Assembly (NCBI GenBank): GCA_028023455.1
Contig: JAQFVV010000032.1
Coordinates: 4,133,366 to 4,197,365 of the forward strand
DNA: 64,000 nt
Source of the DNA: Epiperipatus broadwayi
Lineage: Eukaryota > Onychophora > Udeonychophora > Euonychophora > Peripatidae
Direction: 5' to 3'
Below are positions 45,620-55,819 of the stretch, in pieces. The stretch's first letter is position 1; every line of letters starts with the position of its first letter. A program made the position numbers and the translations under genes. Below the pieces are notes generated by a model. It saw nothing but the letters and a program-made list of their open reading frames with translations. It did no database searches and had not been told where the DNA came from.

Positions 45620-46970
45620 TGCATGAGTGTGCAACCAATAAAATTAATTTACAACAGACCAGATTTTCACTCCCTAATCTTGTAAGTTATCAATTTAGTA
45701 AAAGTTTCCTGATTTCTTTCGCTATATATATATATATTTCTTGGCATAATTTCTAATTATCAGGTAAGCTACAGATTTAAACACTTAAATTTCCCCATCA
45801 GAAGTGATTCTTTTATTTTTTATTCAAATATCATAATTAAATAATGTTTAGTTTTAATACTTGAATATATTTACATCAAATATATTTTAATGTACATTAT
45901 AAACATTTGTGTCCACATTAGAATATCTAATGAATTAATGTATGTAATGATTAAGGCCAGCATGTTGGTAGAAAATATTTTCATAGAGTTGTTACATAAG
46001 CTGTTGACATGAAAATTAATGTAACAAAATCAAGACTCACATTGTACAATTTGAATAGAGTTTGTGGTAAAATATAATTGTTTTTTTGCATTGTTATTAA
46101 AAATAATTGTAATAAAATATGAAAATGATTTTTCCATGTTAGAATTTTTTTTTTTTTTTTGCTTTGCATTATGTAAGTTTACATCATTTCAAAATCAAAA
46201 ATATGCAATAAAGTATATATATTATTACAAACATTTTTCAAATAATAAAACTAATCCTGAAAAAAACTTTTAACAAAAATCTATTTTTCTGCCTTGTAAT
46301 GATGCAATCAAGTGCTATCATTTTATGAAGGTTGATTTTTTTCACTTTAGAACTTTCTTTTCTGTTGATATTTCCTGATACCTAGAGGCAAAGGGAAAAC
46401 TAAAATATAGATTCACCACCACTACTTCAGAAGTTTGCAGACATCAAATGTCAGTATCACAATGATTTTGGGGTGTACAATAGAAGCAATCACAATATCA
46501 ACTGAGAAGACTCATTAATAGCTGGAAAAAGTTAAATGGTTTAATGTCTTATATGTGTATATAAGATTGTGAATATATTCTAGCTTTAAAATTAAACAAT
46601 ATACAGTTATAGTATTTAATTCAAAGCTATTGTTTTTAGTAACGTAATTCAGGTAATGAAATTTTTGATTGCCTGATGATTGGAGAGGTTACGAAAAATG
46701 CTTTTTAATGTTATGTTAAAAGATTTAATATCATGCACATGCATATTTGATTTTGATCATATTCAAGCTCTAAATTAACTAGATAAAATCACAATATTTA
46801 AATAAAATTAGTCTCATTTCTAGAATGAAGATTCAGGTGTTTAAGCTTTTAATCACCTGATGATTAGAAATTATTTTAAAATAAATACATAATTAAACTG
46901 AGCACTGATTATATATATGTGTGAGAGATGATAATCTGGACCAACTGGTGAGTGCTGGTTCATCACAAAT
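45620..46970. other. AT-rich non-coding stretch
   Basis: No gene found. A GC-balanced patch at 46,380-46,540 has short open frames on both strands near CAG/CTG acceptor-like sites, but none forms a believable exon. Confidence 0.3.
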
Positions 46971-46977
46971 TAGAATA

Positions 46978-47100
46978 TTGGAGACCATTTATCTTTTTCA
47001 CATGTGTGTGGTCATGTGTATCAGTTATATAATATAGAGTGAATAACTGAAAGAAGCTTGAAAAGTCTGAGTTCGAATTCCCTTTGATTAATCTTAAAGT
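46978..47100 (+). repeat. tRNA-like SINE family 2, copy
   Basis: TTTCACATGTGTGTGGTCAT through AAGTCTGAGTTCGAATTCCC matches 62,541-62,650 along its length and the fragment at 21,972-22,020. The box B GAGTTCGAATTCC is canonical. The A-box region is decayed. Unlike the short SINE with heads at 13,755 and 57,872, no A-tail or target duplication could be assigned. Confidence 0.55.
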
Positions 47101-47109
47101 TTGGTATTT

Positions 47110-47750
47110 AAAATATACTAGTATTGATTTATTATATATATATATACATACGGTGGTCAGTCTAATGCCTTTCTCATTAAATCTATAGCTTATGAAATTA
47201 TGGAATGCAAATCAGAAAAAATGCTTTAAATTAATTTGATTGTTTATATATTTTATTTCTGCGCACTGATTAATTATTACATATATATAACAAAATGTTA
47301 AAAGATTTGAATATTATGTCTTTATTATCCTTTTATCTATCTTTGCACACATAGTTCAAAAATTATTTATGATTTTATAGTAATATCATGTTATACTAAA
47401 TATTTTTGCAGATTTTTTTTTAGATATAGTTGGTTGTGAATAAAAATTATATAGACCAGGCAAAAAAAAAAGAAGAAAAAACATGTTTGTTCAATTTAAT
47501 ATTGATCATATGCTTTAATCTTAATTTTTTTTCTATTATTTTTTTCAATTATTTATGTTTATTCTTTAAATATGCATTACATATGAATATGTTCTTAGAC
47601 AAATGTTCACATTTATACAGTTTTTATTATTGGAATTGACTAATAGATTTACTAGCACAATTTCAAACTGTAATTCTGAACAGAAAGTACAACCCTTCAC
47701 ACATGCTATACTTTTATATTAAATCAATGTGGTTTTTGTTGAATGTGAGG
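47110..47750. other. AT-rich non-coding stretch
   Basis: No gene. A TA microsatellite lies near 47,133. Confidence 0.3.
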
Positions 47751-47754
47751 AAAC

Positions 47755-47870
47755 TCTTGATTCACCAGATAGAGTCTTTGAAAAGATAAAAGTGTCCACC
47801 TTATCTTTTGTATCTGAATTCAATTATATAGGCTAATCTTAAGTATCTTGGAATAAAAGTGTGAATATTT
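47755..47870. repeat. Fragment related to the foldback at 48,761-49,499
   Basis: CACCTTATCTTTTGTATCTG, AATTATATAGGCTAATCTTA and AAGTGTGAATATT follow the order of 48,875-48,945 (CTATCTTATCTTCAACC, AATTATATAGGCAAATCTAA, GAGTGTGAAGCC). Probably one arm of a solo copy. Confidence 0.4.
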
Positions 47871-48760
47871 TATATTCTTTACTTTATTTCCATTTTACTT
47901 TATTATATGTATTTAACTTTTATTATTTTAAAAATGATGCTAAAAAGTACATGATAATATAAAATTTATCATTAAACACATAATATATAGTTCCAGCACA
48001 AAAATGTGCATGCTAATTAGAATTTGCATTCATGCATCTCTTTTGCATAAATAAATTCATATTTTTAAAATCAATTCTTTCGTTAAACTTGATGTTAAAT
48101 TCAGCACTTTTAGAATATATGTAAATAATGTCAATTAAACTTATAACATCTATATAAATTTTTACCATCTTTCAAGTTGCAATGTTTGATAAAAAAAAAT
48201 CAACCAAGCTTTGATAGTCATATATTTCTGTTTTAATCAATGTCATCAGTGTGAAAAACAGTGAGATCTCAATAAATTTCTATTTAAACATAATTACAAT
48301 GTTGAATTTGATATTCCAGTTTGAACATAATGTTAGCTCTTTTGTATTAGTTGAATGTAGATAGATAAGGCAGCATGTTTAATCAACCTCATTGTTAAAT
48401 GAACTTGATTAAAAGCACTGCTTTAATCTATTAACTTTTAACTGATTCAAAAATGGTTTTATTTAAGTTGTAACTAAAATTATGTTCAAAATTTAATATC
48501 CTATCGAACATCATGATTATGTTTAAATAGAATTTGTATTTTATATTTATTGGATCTCAATGAGTTTCAAAGCTACCAATTGTATCAATTATGACACAAA
48601 CATATGTCCAGCAGAGACTGATTGAAATTTTTATCAAATATTGCCAGTTAAGAAAATTTTAAAAATTCTATATGTGGCATAAATTTAGTTGTCAATATTT
48701 AAAATTGTTGCTGATATATGTAGTAATTAATAGTTTTATATAAGTATATAATAATAAAAA

Positions 48761-49499
48761 TAAATACATATAAAGCTTTAACCTTAATACTATGCACCTT
48801 GAGTGCTTAATTTTACTATGAGAACAACCTCTACAAATCTTAACAAATGATTATGACTTTCTAAAGATAAGACCGGCTATCTTATCTTCAACCTATTTTC
48901 TAATTATATAGGCAAATCTAAAACATTTTGATTTGAGAGTGTGAAGCCAGCAAGCCCTTTACTAATTTAAGTCCACTACTTCATTTAGAAATCAACATCC
49001 ATAAAATCTTTCGATTCACAGTGAATTAATATTTGCATCTTATAATTAGAAATATTTCAAATCAATTTAAAGTTGTAAACATTAATTCTTATTAAGCGCA
49101 TGGTCACCACATAAATACATATAAGGCTTTAACGAAATTAAGCACTCAAGGGCATAGTATTAAGGTTAAAATCTTATATGCTGACCATGTGTTTAATAAG
49201 AATTAATGTTTACAACTTTAAATTGATTCTAAATATTTCTAATTATAGATCCAAATATTAACTCGCTGTAAATCGAAAGATTTCATGAATATAGATTTCT
49301 AAATGAGATAGTGGATTTAATTAGTGAAGGGATTGCTCAAAAGGCATTAGATTTGCCTATATAGTAGGTTGAAGATAAGACAGCCGCTTTTATCTTTATA
49401 AAGTCATAATCCTGTGTTAAGATTTGTAGAGGTTGCTCTCATGGTAAAATTAAGCACTCAAGGTGCATAGTATTAAGGTTAAAGCCTTATATGTATTTA
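48761..49499. mobile_element. Long foldback element (about 740 bp)
   Basis: TAAATACATATAAAGCTTTA at 48,761 is mirrored by TAAAGCCTTATATGTATTTA at 49,480. The arms pair almost throughout, for example CAACCTCTACAAATCTTAAC against TTAAGATTTGTAGAGGTTGC and AGTTGTAAACATTAATTCTT against its inverse near 49,200. Near the centre (49,110-49,170) another copy of the terminal words (AATACATATAAGGCTTTAAC ... AGTATTAAGGTTAAAATCTTATATG) is inserted. No open frame. Arm wording overlaps the foldback at 20,541-21,545. The right end abuts the Penelope-like element. Confidence 0.75.
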
Positions 49500-49504
49500 C
49501 ATGC

Positions 49505-50440
49505 CTTCTCAAATCATAAGAATATGTGAGATTTAAAATTGTTAATTTTTTCTTTTTTTATTTTCTCCTTATTCTCAAATTCTATTGGTTGAGAAGTTTT
49601 AAAAAATATTTTATTCTCCAATAGATTTTTCCAAATATTGTTAATTTTTTTTAATTCACACTTTTCATTTATGCTCTTGGGTCTTTTAAGAATCTCTATA
49701 GCTTTCCTTAGCAATCTCTTGTCATATAGTTCAATTTTTGCCAGAATATATATTTTATTATAATTGATATCATGGTTAGTTAATTTAATGTGTGAATAAA
49801 TGGCTGATGAATTAAGAGTTTTCTCTAACTGCCAAAATGTGTTGTTTTTTTTTACATTTATTCTACAATTGATCTGTGCAATGTATGAATGTAAACAAAC
49901 TCCACATGGAATTTCATATATACCATGACACTCCAAAGGGATTTTCTCCTTAGGGCATGAAAATACTTCATTAATATTTTAAATGTAGTATATATTATGT
50001 GGATGTTACTTTTCTTTAAAACATTACCAATTTTATCAGTTACTCCTTTTATATATGGCAGAACAGTCTTAATTTTTGAACTACCACAACTTTTTTCTTA
50101 TTATATAAAAAAGTCCTATTAATAATTCTGTCATCAAAACCATTATGAAAAAGCATTTTTTAGTAGCATAGATATCTTTATTAAAATGGCTGTCATCAGA
50201 TAGTCTCTTAGTTCTATCTAACAATGTCTTTGCCACTGAAAATAATTGTGTTGGATGGTGATGAAAAGAAAAATGTAGATATTTCCCAGTGTGTGTTTGC
50301 TTTCTATATATGCCATGGGATGTAGGAAATTTGATGTGGTTGTGAAAAGAATTTAAGAAAATTAAAAATTCATCATGAGCATGCTTCTTATGAAGCCAAG
50401 TAATAAAGGTATTATCAACATCCCTCAGCTGAAAAGATTG
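49505..50440 (-). mobile_element. Penelope-like element, C-terminal half, decayed
   Basis: On the minus strand the order is an RT core end near 50,430 (REVDDTFITWLHKKHAHDEF, matching RYVDDTF with Tyr lost), FLNSFHNHIKFPTS (50,355), YRKQTHTGKYLHFSSHHPTQ (about 50,310-50,250, the PLE signature yRKpTHTdrYLhysShHP), KTLLDRTKRLSDD, and a GIY-YIG endonuclease at 49,936-49,640. Between 49,950 and 50,130 the frame is broken. The N-terminal part of RT is missing. The sequence stops about 60 bp before the left end of the integrase element, and no continuation was found beyond its right end. Confidence 0.8.
49514..49936 (-). pseudogene. Penelope-like GIY-YIG endonuclease domain
   Basis: The 140-residue frame begins MECHGIYEIPCGVCLHSYIA: GIY, then a PC.VC Cys pair as in PLE linker-endonucleases, then YIA in place of YIG. 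IYSHIKLTNHDINYNKIYIL and LLRKAIEILKRPKSIN follow, the usual AxHxxxxxH and REAIEIxKxP blocks of PLE (the Arg-Glu of the second is Arg-Lys). In PLE this nuclease cuts target DNA for priming. The changed Gly and Glu positions suggest it is dead here. Confidence 0.75.
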
Positions 50441-50500
50441 TTTTTAATTGCTAATATCAAAATTTTCTTTTCCATGTACTCCATAAAGAAATATATATAT

Positions 50501-51576
50501 TGTAATGGAACGTACTTGCTGCATTCCATTTAAATTGAAGAAAGAAGGCCCCAAACATTGGGAAAGCCAAATATAATGGAATGTATCTTTATATATGATC
50601 TCAAATGAAAATAAACATATGAACTTTTGTAACAATAATTATTAGTTAACCAAGCCCCTAACTTTGATACACCAAATGTAATGAATAATTAAACAAACAT
50701 ATTATGCTGACTACATTATGGCATCCAAATGTAATGGAACATACTTTTACTCCATTATACAATCATCAGTTAACTGGGACCAACAGTTTATGGTGCCAAA
50801 TGTAATGGACAATATATCATATAGACATATTATATCTTAAATGTAATGGAACATCAATATATGAAAAGAAAATAATGCTTCAAACATTGGATGATAAACG
50901 TAATGGAATATATATAATCTAAATGAATCCAATTGTTGAGAAAGCCTAATATAATAAATTGTATAATTTAAATGAAGAAAGACAAAATTATCCCAGTTAT
51001 ATTTAAATAAATTGTTTATATGCCCTTCCAACTAGCTATACATGAAATAAATTTAAAATCATATAGAGCAATGAGATCTATCCTTATAATTTATTTTCAA
51101 GATTGATATAACTAACTAATCAAATATATATATCAGAAACAAAGGTAATTCTATTAAATCCAATATACACATCTATTATGTAAATTTATGTATATCTAAA
51201 CATATCAATGAATAATAATATGTGTAAGTAACTTAAAGACTAAATAATAAGTGAAATATGAAGTTATCCTCTATTAAATTGTGAATTCAATTAATTTCAT
51301 AATGACTCTGGCATTAAAAGAAAAATAAGAATAAAATATTAATACACTTTCAAATAAATTACAAAGGCATTACTTATAAAACAAATAGTACATCCTTTAT
51401 TTTTATATTATGGTTTAATTTTAGGTAATATCAATGTTTTAAATACAAACCCAAATAATAAATATACATATATACTTGCAATAAGTATATATATTAAATA
51501 AATAAAGACATATCTGTGCTTAACAAGTAGGTATTAATATAAATACAAATCCATATTTATATTTTTCAGATATTTA
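50501..51576 (+). repeat. Left terminal inverted repeat with subterminal motif array
   Basis: This is the outer-to-inner left repeat. AAATGTAATGGAA-like words occur at about 50,501, 50,571, 50,674, 50,727, 50,798, 50,839, 50,896 and 50,947, all in one orientation and 40-105 bp apart. All lie in the outer 450 bp. The inner 600 bp lacks them. At the inner edge TATTTTTCAG (51,560-51,569) is a splice-acceptor sequence that here leads into non-coding A-rich DNA. The 64-residue frame in the repeat appears in both copies but has no coding signature. Confidence 0.85.
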
Positions 51577-53170
51577 AAATAATAAAAAAAAAATATTATA
51601 TACAGCAAATACATATAAATTATTGTTTTGGTATGCATAAGAATCATTATATAAAGTTAAAAAAAAAAAATGGAAATAAATTAATAATAAAACATTTTTT
51701 TTTTATAATAAAAAAAATTTGCGAATATAAATTTACTTATTAAAATATACATAACAACTCATATGCAACCCAAACTTATAAGCCATACTTTAAGATTTTA
51801 AATTACTTAAGTGTTAATTTTAACACCTGTTAAACGTTTATTGCTGTTAGAAAACAAGACGCTTGAATTGAATATTTATAAAACGTTATATTTTTATAAT
51901 GAAAAATAAAAGTAAACAAAAAATATCGATCTCAAAAATATATTTATATATCATTTATACATATAAAATTATTGACTACCTTTCAAAGTTCACATGTCCA
52001 GTTTTCCTTCAAAAGTCAACTTATTCCCTTGTTTTATTTCTTTATCCGTTTAATATTAGAATGCATTCTAGTTAAGGTGAGGAAACTATCACGTTAGAGA
52101 AAATTGTCAATTCTTGGATATATGTATATTTTTATCCTTCTAAAATTTCTTTCCTTGAAAAATAAATAAATAAATTGAAATGTTAAATCCAATATATTAA
52201 TTCTAGTTACCTCCAGATTATTATTAGATTGACCATTATAGATTCCAGATAGCTATGTCAAATTTCGGCTTCAGACGCGATGAAATATATGTATTGAACT
52301 TTTCTTAGTTTTTTCTTTTTAAACTGCTTTGGAATAAATGAAAGAAAATGGTGCAGCCTCTTGGCTGCGATATATTTCTATTAGCCTGTCATGATTTATG
52401 TATTTACCATAAAAATCTATCTTATTCCAATATTCTGAAGAATGGTAATTTCAAAGAAGCAAAGTACAACAAAACTTTATCCTTTTGTTTTTCTAATCAC
52501 CATCCTACTAATACTAATAATGGCTTCTTTTTGTTCTTGCTCCACGTGCTAGCAAATGCTGTTTTGAAAACCCTTGTTACACATGTTTTCTTTTAAACAA
52601 TTAACATTAAAAAAAAAAAAATATCAAGCATATATATAAAAAAATATTAAATTGAAAATTTATTTGACAGCTTTAAAAATATACATAAATAATAATATTG
52701 CATTTTTTTAATAATCACTGCAAATAAAATAATTTTTTTATATAATCAACAATTTATATGTCTTTATTTATTTATAATAATTAAATATTCATAACGATGT
52801 ACCATCAACATATAAATAAAATAATAACTTCAAACAATAACTATACCTAATAACCATAAACAATAATAATACTTCATATATAAACATCAACTCAAAGAGA
52901 TTTTTTTTTAATAACAAATGACAATTTTTAAAATATAGATAGACTTATCGATATTTACAATACCCTCTAATCCACCGAAAAAAAAAATGTCTTTGCAGAT
53001 AACTAATGAATTATGAGATATCAAAAAAAAACTTCTCAAATTTGTAATCTTTCTAAGGACTAACATGGTTTAAAGAATATTATTTTTCATATTAATAACC
53101 ATATTCATTTATTTATATCTATCTTTCAGATCATCTAGATATTTGTCCAAGTTTTCTTTAAAAAAAAAAT
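51577..53170. other. Interior of the integrase element without recognisable genes
   Basis: Mostly A/T runs. The 82-residue plus frame at 52,348-52,596 (HHPTNTNNGFFLFLLHVLAN) is in a slightly GC-richer patch but has no homologue I recognise and no splice context, so it is not called. Genes may have been lost from this half by internal deletion. Confidence 0.4.
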
Positions 53171-53175
53171 AATAA

Positions 53176-54072
53176 TCAAAAGTGCCTTTTTAATTCTTCT
53201 TGAAAAGAATTTCCAGTATGTTGAACTTTGTGAAGAAATTTGCTTTGATTTACAAGATTTTTATATAACGTTTTGGTATAATTCAATTGCTTTAGAATAA
53301 TTTTGAGATAAGTATCTAAAGATTTTGCTATGAACTCCTTAGATTCTGCATCTATATCCTTTACATAAATAGTAACTTGATCATAAGCATTAACACCATT
53401 TTTAACTTTATCAATAACAGTTGCTATTTTATCAGATAATCTATTACTTTTCCTTTGACTATCTTGATAAACATCATCGACTTGAGTAAGTCTTTATTTT
53501 ACTTCACTTGTTCTACGTTCAATTAAAAACAATTCTCTGGGCAATTTTGAATGGTATTCATTCAAATTTTCTAAATAATCCTTTAAAAATTGCAAATCAG
53601 ATTGATGTGATACAACTTCTACAATTAAAAAAAATTTCTGAAAATCATTTTGAAAATCATTCTGTTTTATATTAATTCTTTTCAGTTTAACTTTAGGTTT
53701 ATTTAAATCTCTTTCCTTAGCTATATTTTCTCAAAGAAAATCTTTATTAATCACATCCTCACTTCTTATTTTTAGTTTAATTTTGGATTTTCCAATTTCT
53801 TTTTCCTCATCAATCATTCTTCTACCAAGATTCAGATCAAATATCTTTTTACCCATTCTTCTAAATTTTACTTTTGTTTTACCTACATCTCTTTCTTTGT
53901 CAATATTCTCTCCAAGAAAACCAATATTATTTATCATTCCTTCTATAACTTTAAGTCTAACTTTGGCTTTTCCAATATCTTTTATAAAATCTATACTTCC
54001 TTTAAGATAATTTATTTTAAACTTCTCTCTACTCAACTCTTTGAATTTTACTTTAGTTTTACATACTTTCAT
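53176..54072 (-). pseudogene. 30-residue-repeat protein with two nonsense codons
   Basis: The frame begins with ATG at 54,072. The motif K-x-K-(V/I)-(K/R)-(F/L) recurs at residues 5, 35, 65, 95 and 125, an exact 30-residue period, with units ending like ERDVG or EKEIG. A TGA at 53,731-53,733 falls in unit four where unit two has GGA (Gly), so it is a single-base nonsense change. A TAA follows at 53,494-53,496. The same frame continues beyond both to TGA at 53,176-53,178, about 299 codons in all. The second half is helix-rich and hydrophilic, without transmembrane segments or known motifs. It lies 82 bp downstream of the integrase on the same strand, with an acceptor-like TTTTTACTTATAG before its ATG. 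It may be an accessory or structural protein of the element. No family is recognised. Confidence 0.6.
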
Positions 54073-54154
54073 TCTTCTATTACAAATTTCATAAATTCTA
54101 TAAGTAAAAACTGTTAATATAAGTTTTACATTAAAATATTAATTAAACTATTAA

Positions 54155-54748
54155 CTAATCATAATGTATGGGCCGAAGACTTCTAGCATTATAGGTTCCC
54201 CTCGAACCATCATGCATATGAACCACATAAGCATTTGTTCCAACCTTTTTGTCAATCCGATATGGTCCCTCATAAATATTAAAAAATTTCTTGAATTTGT
54301 GGTCTCGTGGATTACTAACATGAGGTGTACGAACTAATACCATATCTCCTTCCTTGAACTGACTGGGATGCTGTGGACCTTGTAATCCCCGTTTGTCTCC
54401 CATTTTTATCATATTTTCTTTAGCTTTGATGACATCATCATTGTGATCTGGCTCCTCTAATATAACAGGCAATAAGGTTTTAATTACACTTTGCTCTTCC
54501 TTTCCAAAATGCAACCGCATAGGTGTAAAACCTGTAGATTCATTTCTAGTCATGTTAATGTACAACAATACCTGCTTTAATTGGGTTACCCAACCACGAT
54601 GATTTCCTTCAAGATATACCCTAAATAACCGACTTAATTCTCTCATAACCCTCTCACATGGATTAGATTGAGGGTTACGAATAGAAATCAGTACAGGTTT
54701 AATATTTTGCATACATAACCAATTTTTCCATTCTACTGACATAAATAT
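54155..54748 (-). pseudogene. Gypsy-type integrase, C-terminal half, spliced exon
   Basis: The exon begins after the acceptor CAG at 54,749 in phase 0 (ATA TTT ATG...) and runs to TAG. Counting from the Met at 54,742 (195 residues), the block SVEWKNWL follows an Ile-Phe that fits the xQFxSxxW stretch just after the second catalytic Asp. NPQSNPCERVMREL (23-36) holds the catalytic Glu at 30. WVTQLKQVLLYINMTRNEST then GFTPMRLHFGKEE (51-83) is the usual end of the core. The C-terminal domain has GDMVLVRTP (122-130) and a GPY/F motif FNIYEGPYRI (144-153). It would join transposon ends to target DNA. The zinc-binding HHCC domain and the first two catalytic Asp residues would lie in upstream exons. 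The upstream DNA is the inverted repeat, and no such exons are visible, so the gene appears incomplete. Confidence 0.75.
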
Positions 54749-55816
54749 CTGAAAAATATAAATATGGATTTGTATTTATATTGATATCTACTTGTTAAGC
54801 ACAGATATGTCTTTATTTATTTAATATATATACTTATTGCAAGTATATATGTATATTTATTATTTGGGTTTGTATTTAAAACATTGATATTACCTAAAAT
54901 TAAACCATAATATAAAATAAAGGATGTACTATTTGTTTTATAAGTAATGCCTTTGTAATTTATTTGAAAGTGTATTAATGTTTTATTCTTATTTTTCTTT
55001 TAGTGCCAGAGTCATTATGAAATTAATTGAATTCACAATTTAATAGAAGATAACTTTATATTTCACTTATTATTTAGTCTTTAAGTTACTTACACATATT
55101 ATTATTCATTGACATGTTTAGATATACATAAATTTACATAATAGATGTGTATATTGGATTTAATAGAATTACCTTTGTTTCTGATATATATATTTGATTA
55201 GTTAGTTATATCAATCTTGAAAATAAATTATAAGGATAGATCTCATTGCTCTATATGATTTTAAATTTATTTCATATATAGCTAGTTGGAAGGGCATATA
55301 AACAATTTATTTAAATATAACTGGGATAATTTTGTCTTTCTTCATTTAAATTATACAATTTATTATATTAGGCTTTCTCAACAATTGGATTCATTTAGAT
55401 TATATATATTCCATTACGTTTATCATCCAATGTTTGAAGCATTATTTTCTTTTCATATATTGATGTTCCATTACATTTAAGATATAATATGTCTATATGA
55501 TATATTGTCCATTACATTTGGCACCATAAACTGTTGGTCCCAGTTAACTGATGATTGTATAATGGAGTAAAAGTATGTTCCATTACATTTGGACGCCATA
55601 ACGTAGTCAGCATAATATGTTTGTTTAATTATTCATTACATTTGGTGTATCAAAGTTAGGGGCTTGGTTAACTAATAATTATTGTTACAAAAGTTCATAT
55701 GTTTATTTTCATTTGAGATCATATATAAAGATACATTCCATTATATTTGGCTTTCCCAATGTTTGGGGCCTTCTTTCTTCAATTTAAATGGAATGCAGCA
55801 AGTACGTTCCATTACA
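54742..55816 (-). repeat. Right terminal inverted repeat
   Basis: It mirrors 50,501-51,576 along its entire length with scattered single-base changes. One is GACTACATTATGGCAT in the left repeat against GACTACGTTATGGCGT in the inverse of the right repeat. It carries the same array of motif sites near the outer end and, at the inner edge, the acceptor TATTTTTCAG (minus strand, ending at 54,749) that feeds directly into the integrase exon. Confidence 0.85.
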
Positions 55817-55819
55817 ATA

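Larger units (their letters stand above)
50501..55816. mobile_element. Ginger-like integrase element bounded by about 1.08-kb inverted repeats
   Basis: Two nearly identical inverted repeats (50,501-51,576 and 54,742-55,816) bound a 3.2-kb interior. The outer ends read TGTAATGGAACGTAC and GTACGTTCCATTACA, a TG...CA terminus as used by retroviral-type integrases. It also fits the TGTNR ends I recall for Ginger DNA transposons. Both flanks are ATATATATAT, so a 4-6 bp target duplication is possible but unmeasurable. Genes lie on the minus strand: the C-terminal part of an integrase (54,155-54,748) and a 30-residue-repeat protein (53,176-54,072). The left half of the interior is AT-rich and empty. 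In the first 240 bp the two repeats differ at only two positions, so they are young or homogenised. Polinton is less likely (different ends, no polymerase or capsid genes). Confidence 0.75.

Noticed and set aside
46433-46515. Exon after the TTTGCAG at 46,433
   Set aside because: Frame of only 25 codons, weak pyrimidine tract and no downstream poly(A) or donor support.
50837-51031. A 64-residue frame identical to one at 55,286-55,480, as a duplicated gene
   Set aside because: The identity is fully explained by the inverted repeats. The frame runs through the motif array, has no coding bias and no known domain.
52348-52596. An 82-residue plus-strand gene inside the integrase element
   Set aside because: No recognisable motif, opposite strand to the other genes of the element, and no splice or poly(A) context.
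50501-55816. Polinton/Maverick virus-like transposon
   Set aside because: Ends are TG...CA and not AG-type, and no DNA polymerase B, packaging ATPase, protease or capsid frame is present between the repeats.
50501-55816. LTR retrotransposon with ordinary LTRs
   Set aside because: The terminal repeats are inverted and not direct, the inner border does not end in CA, and no RT, RNase H or protease is present.
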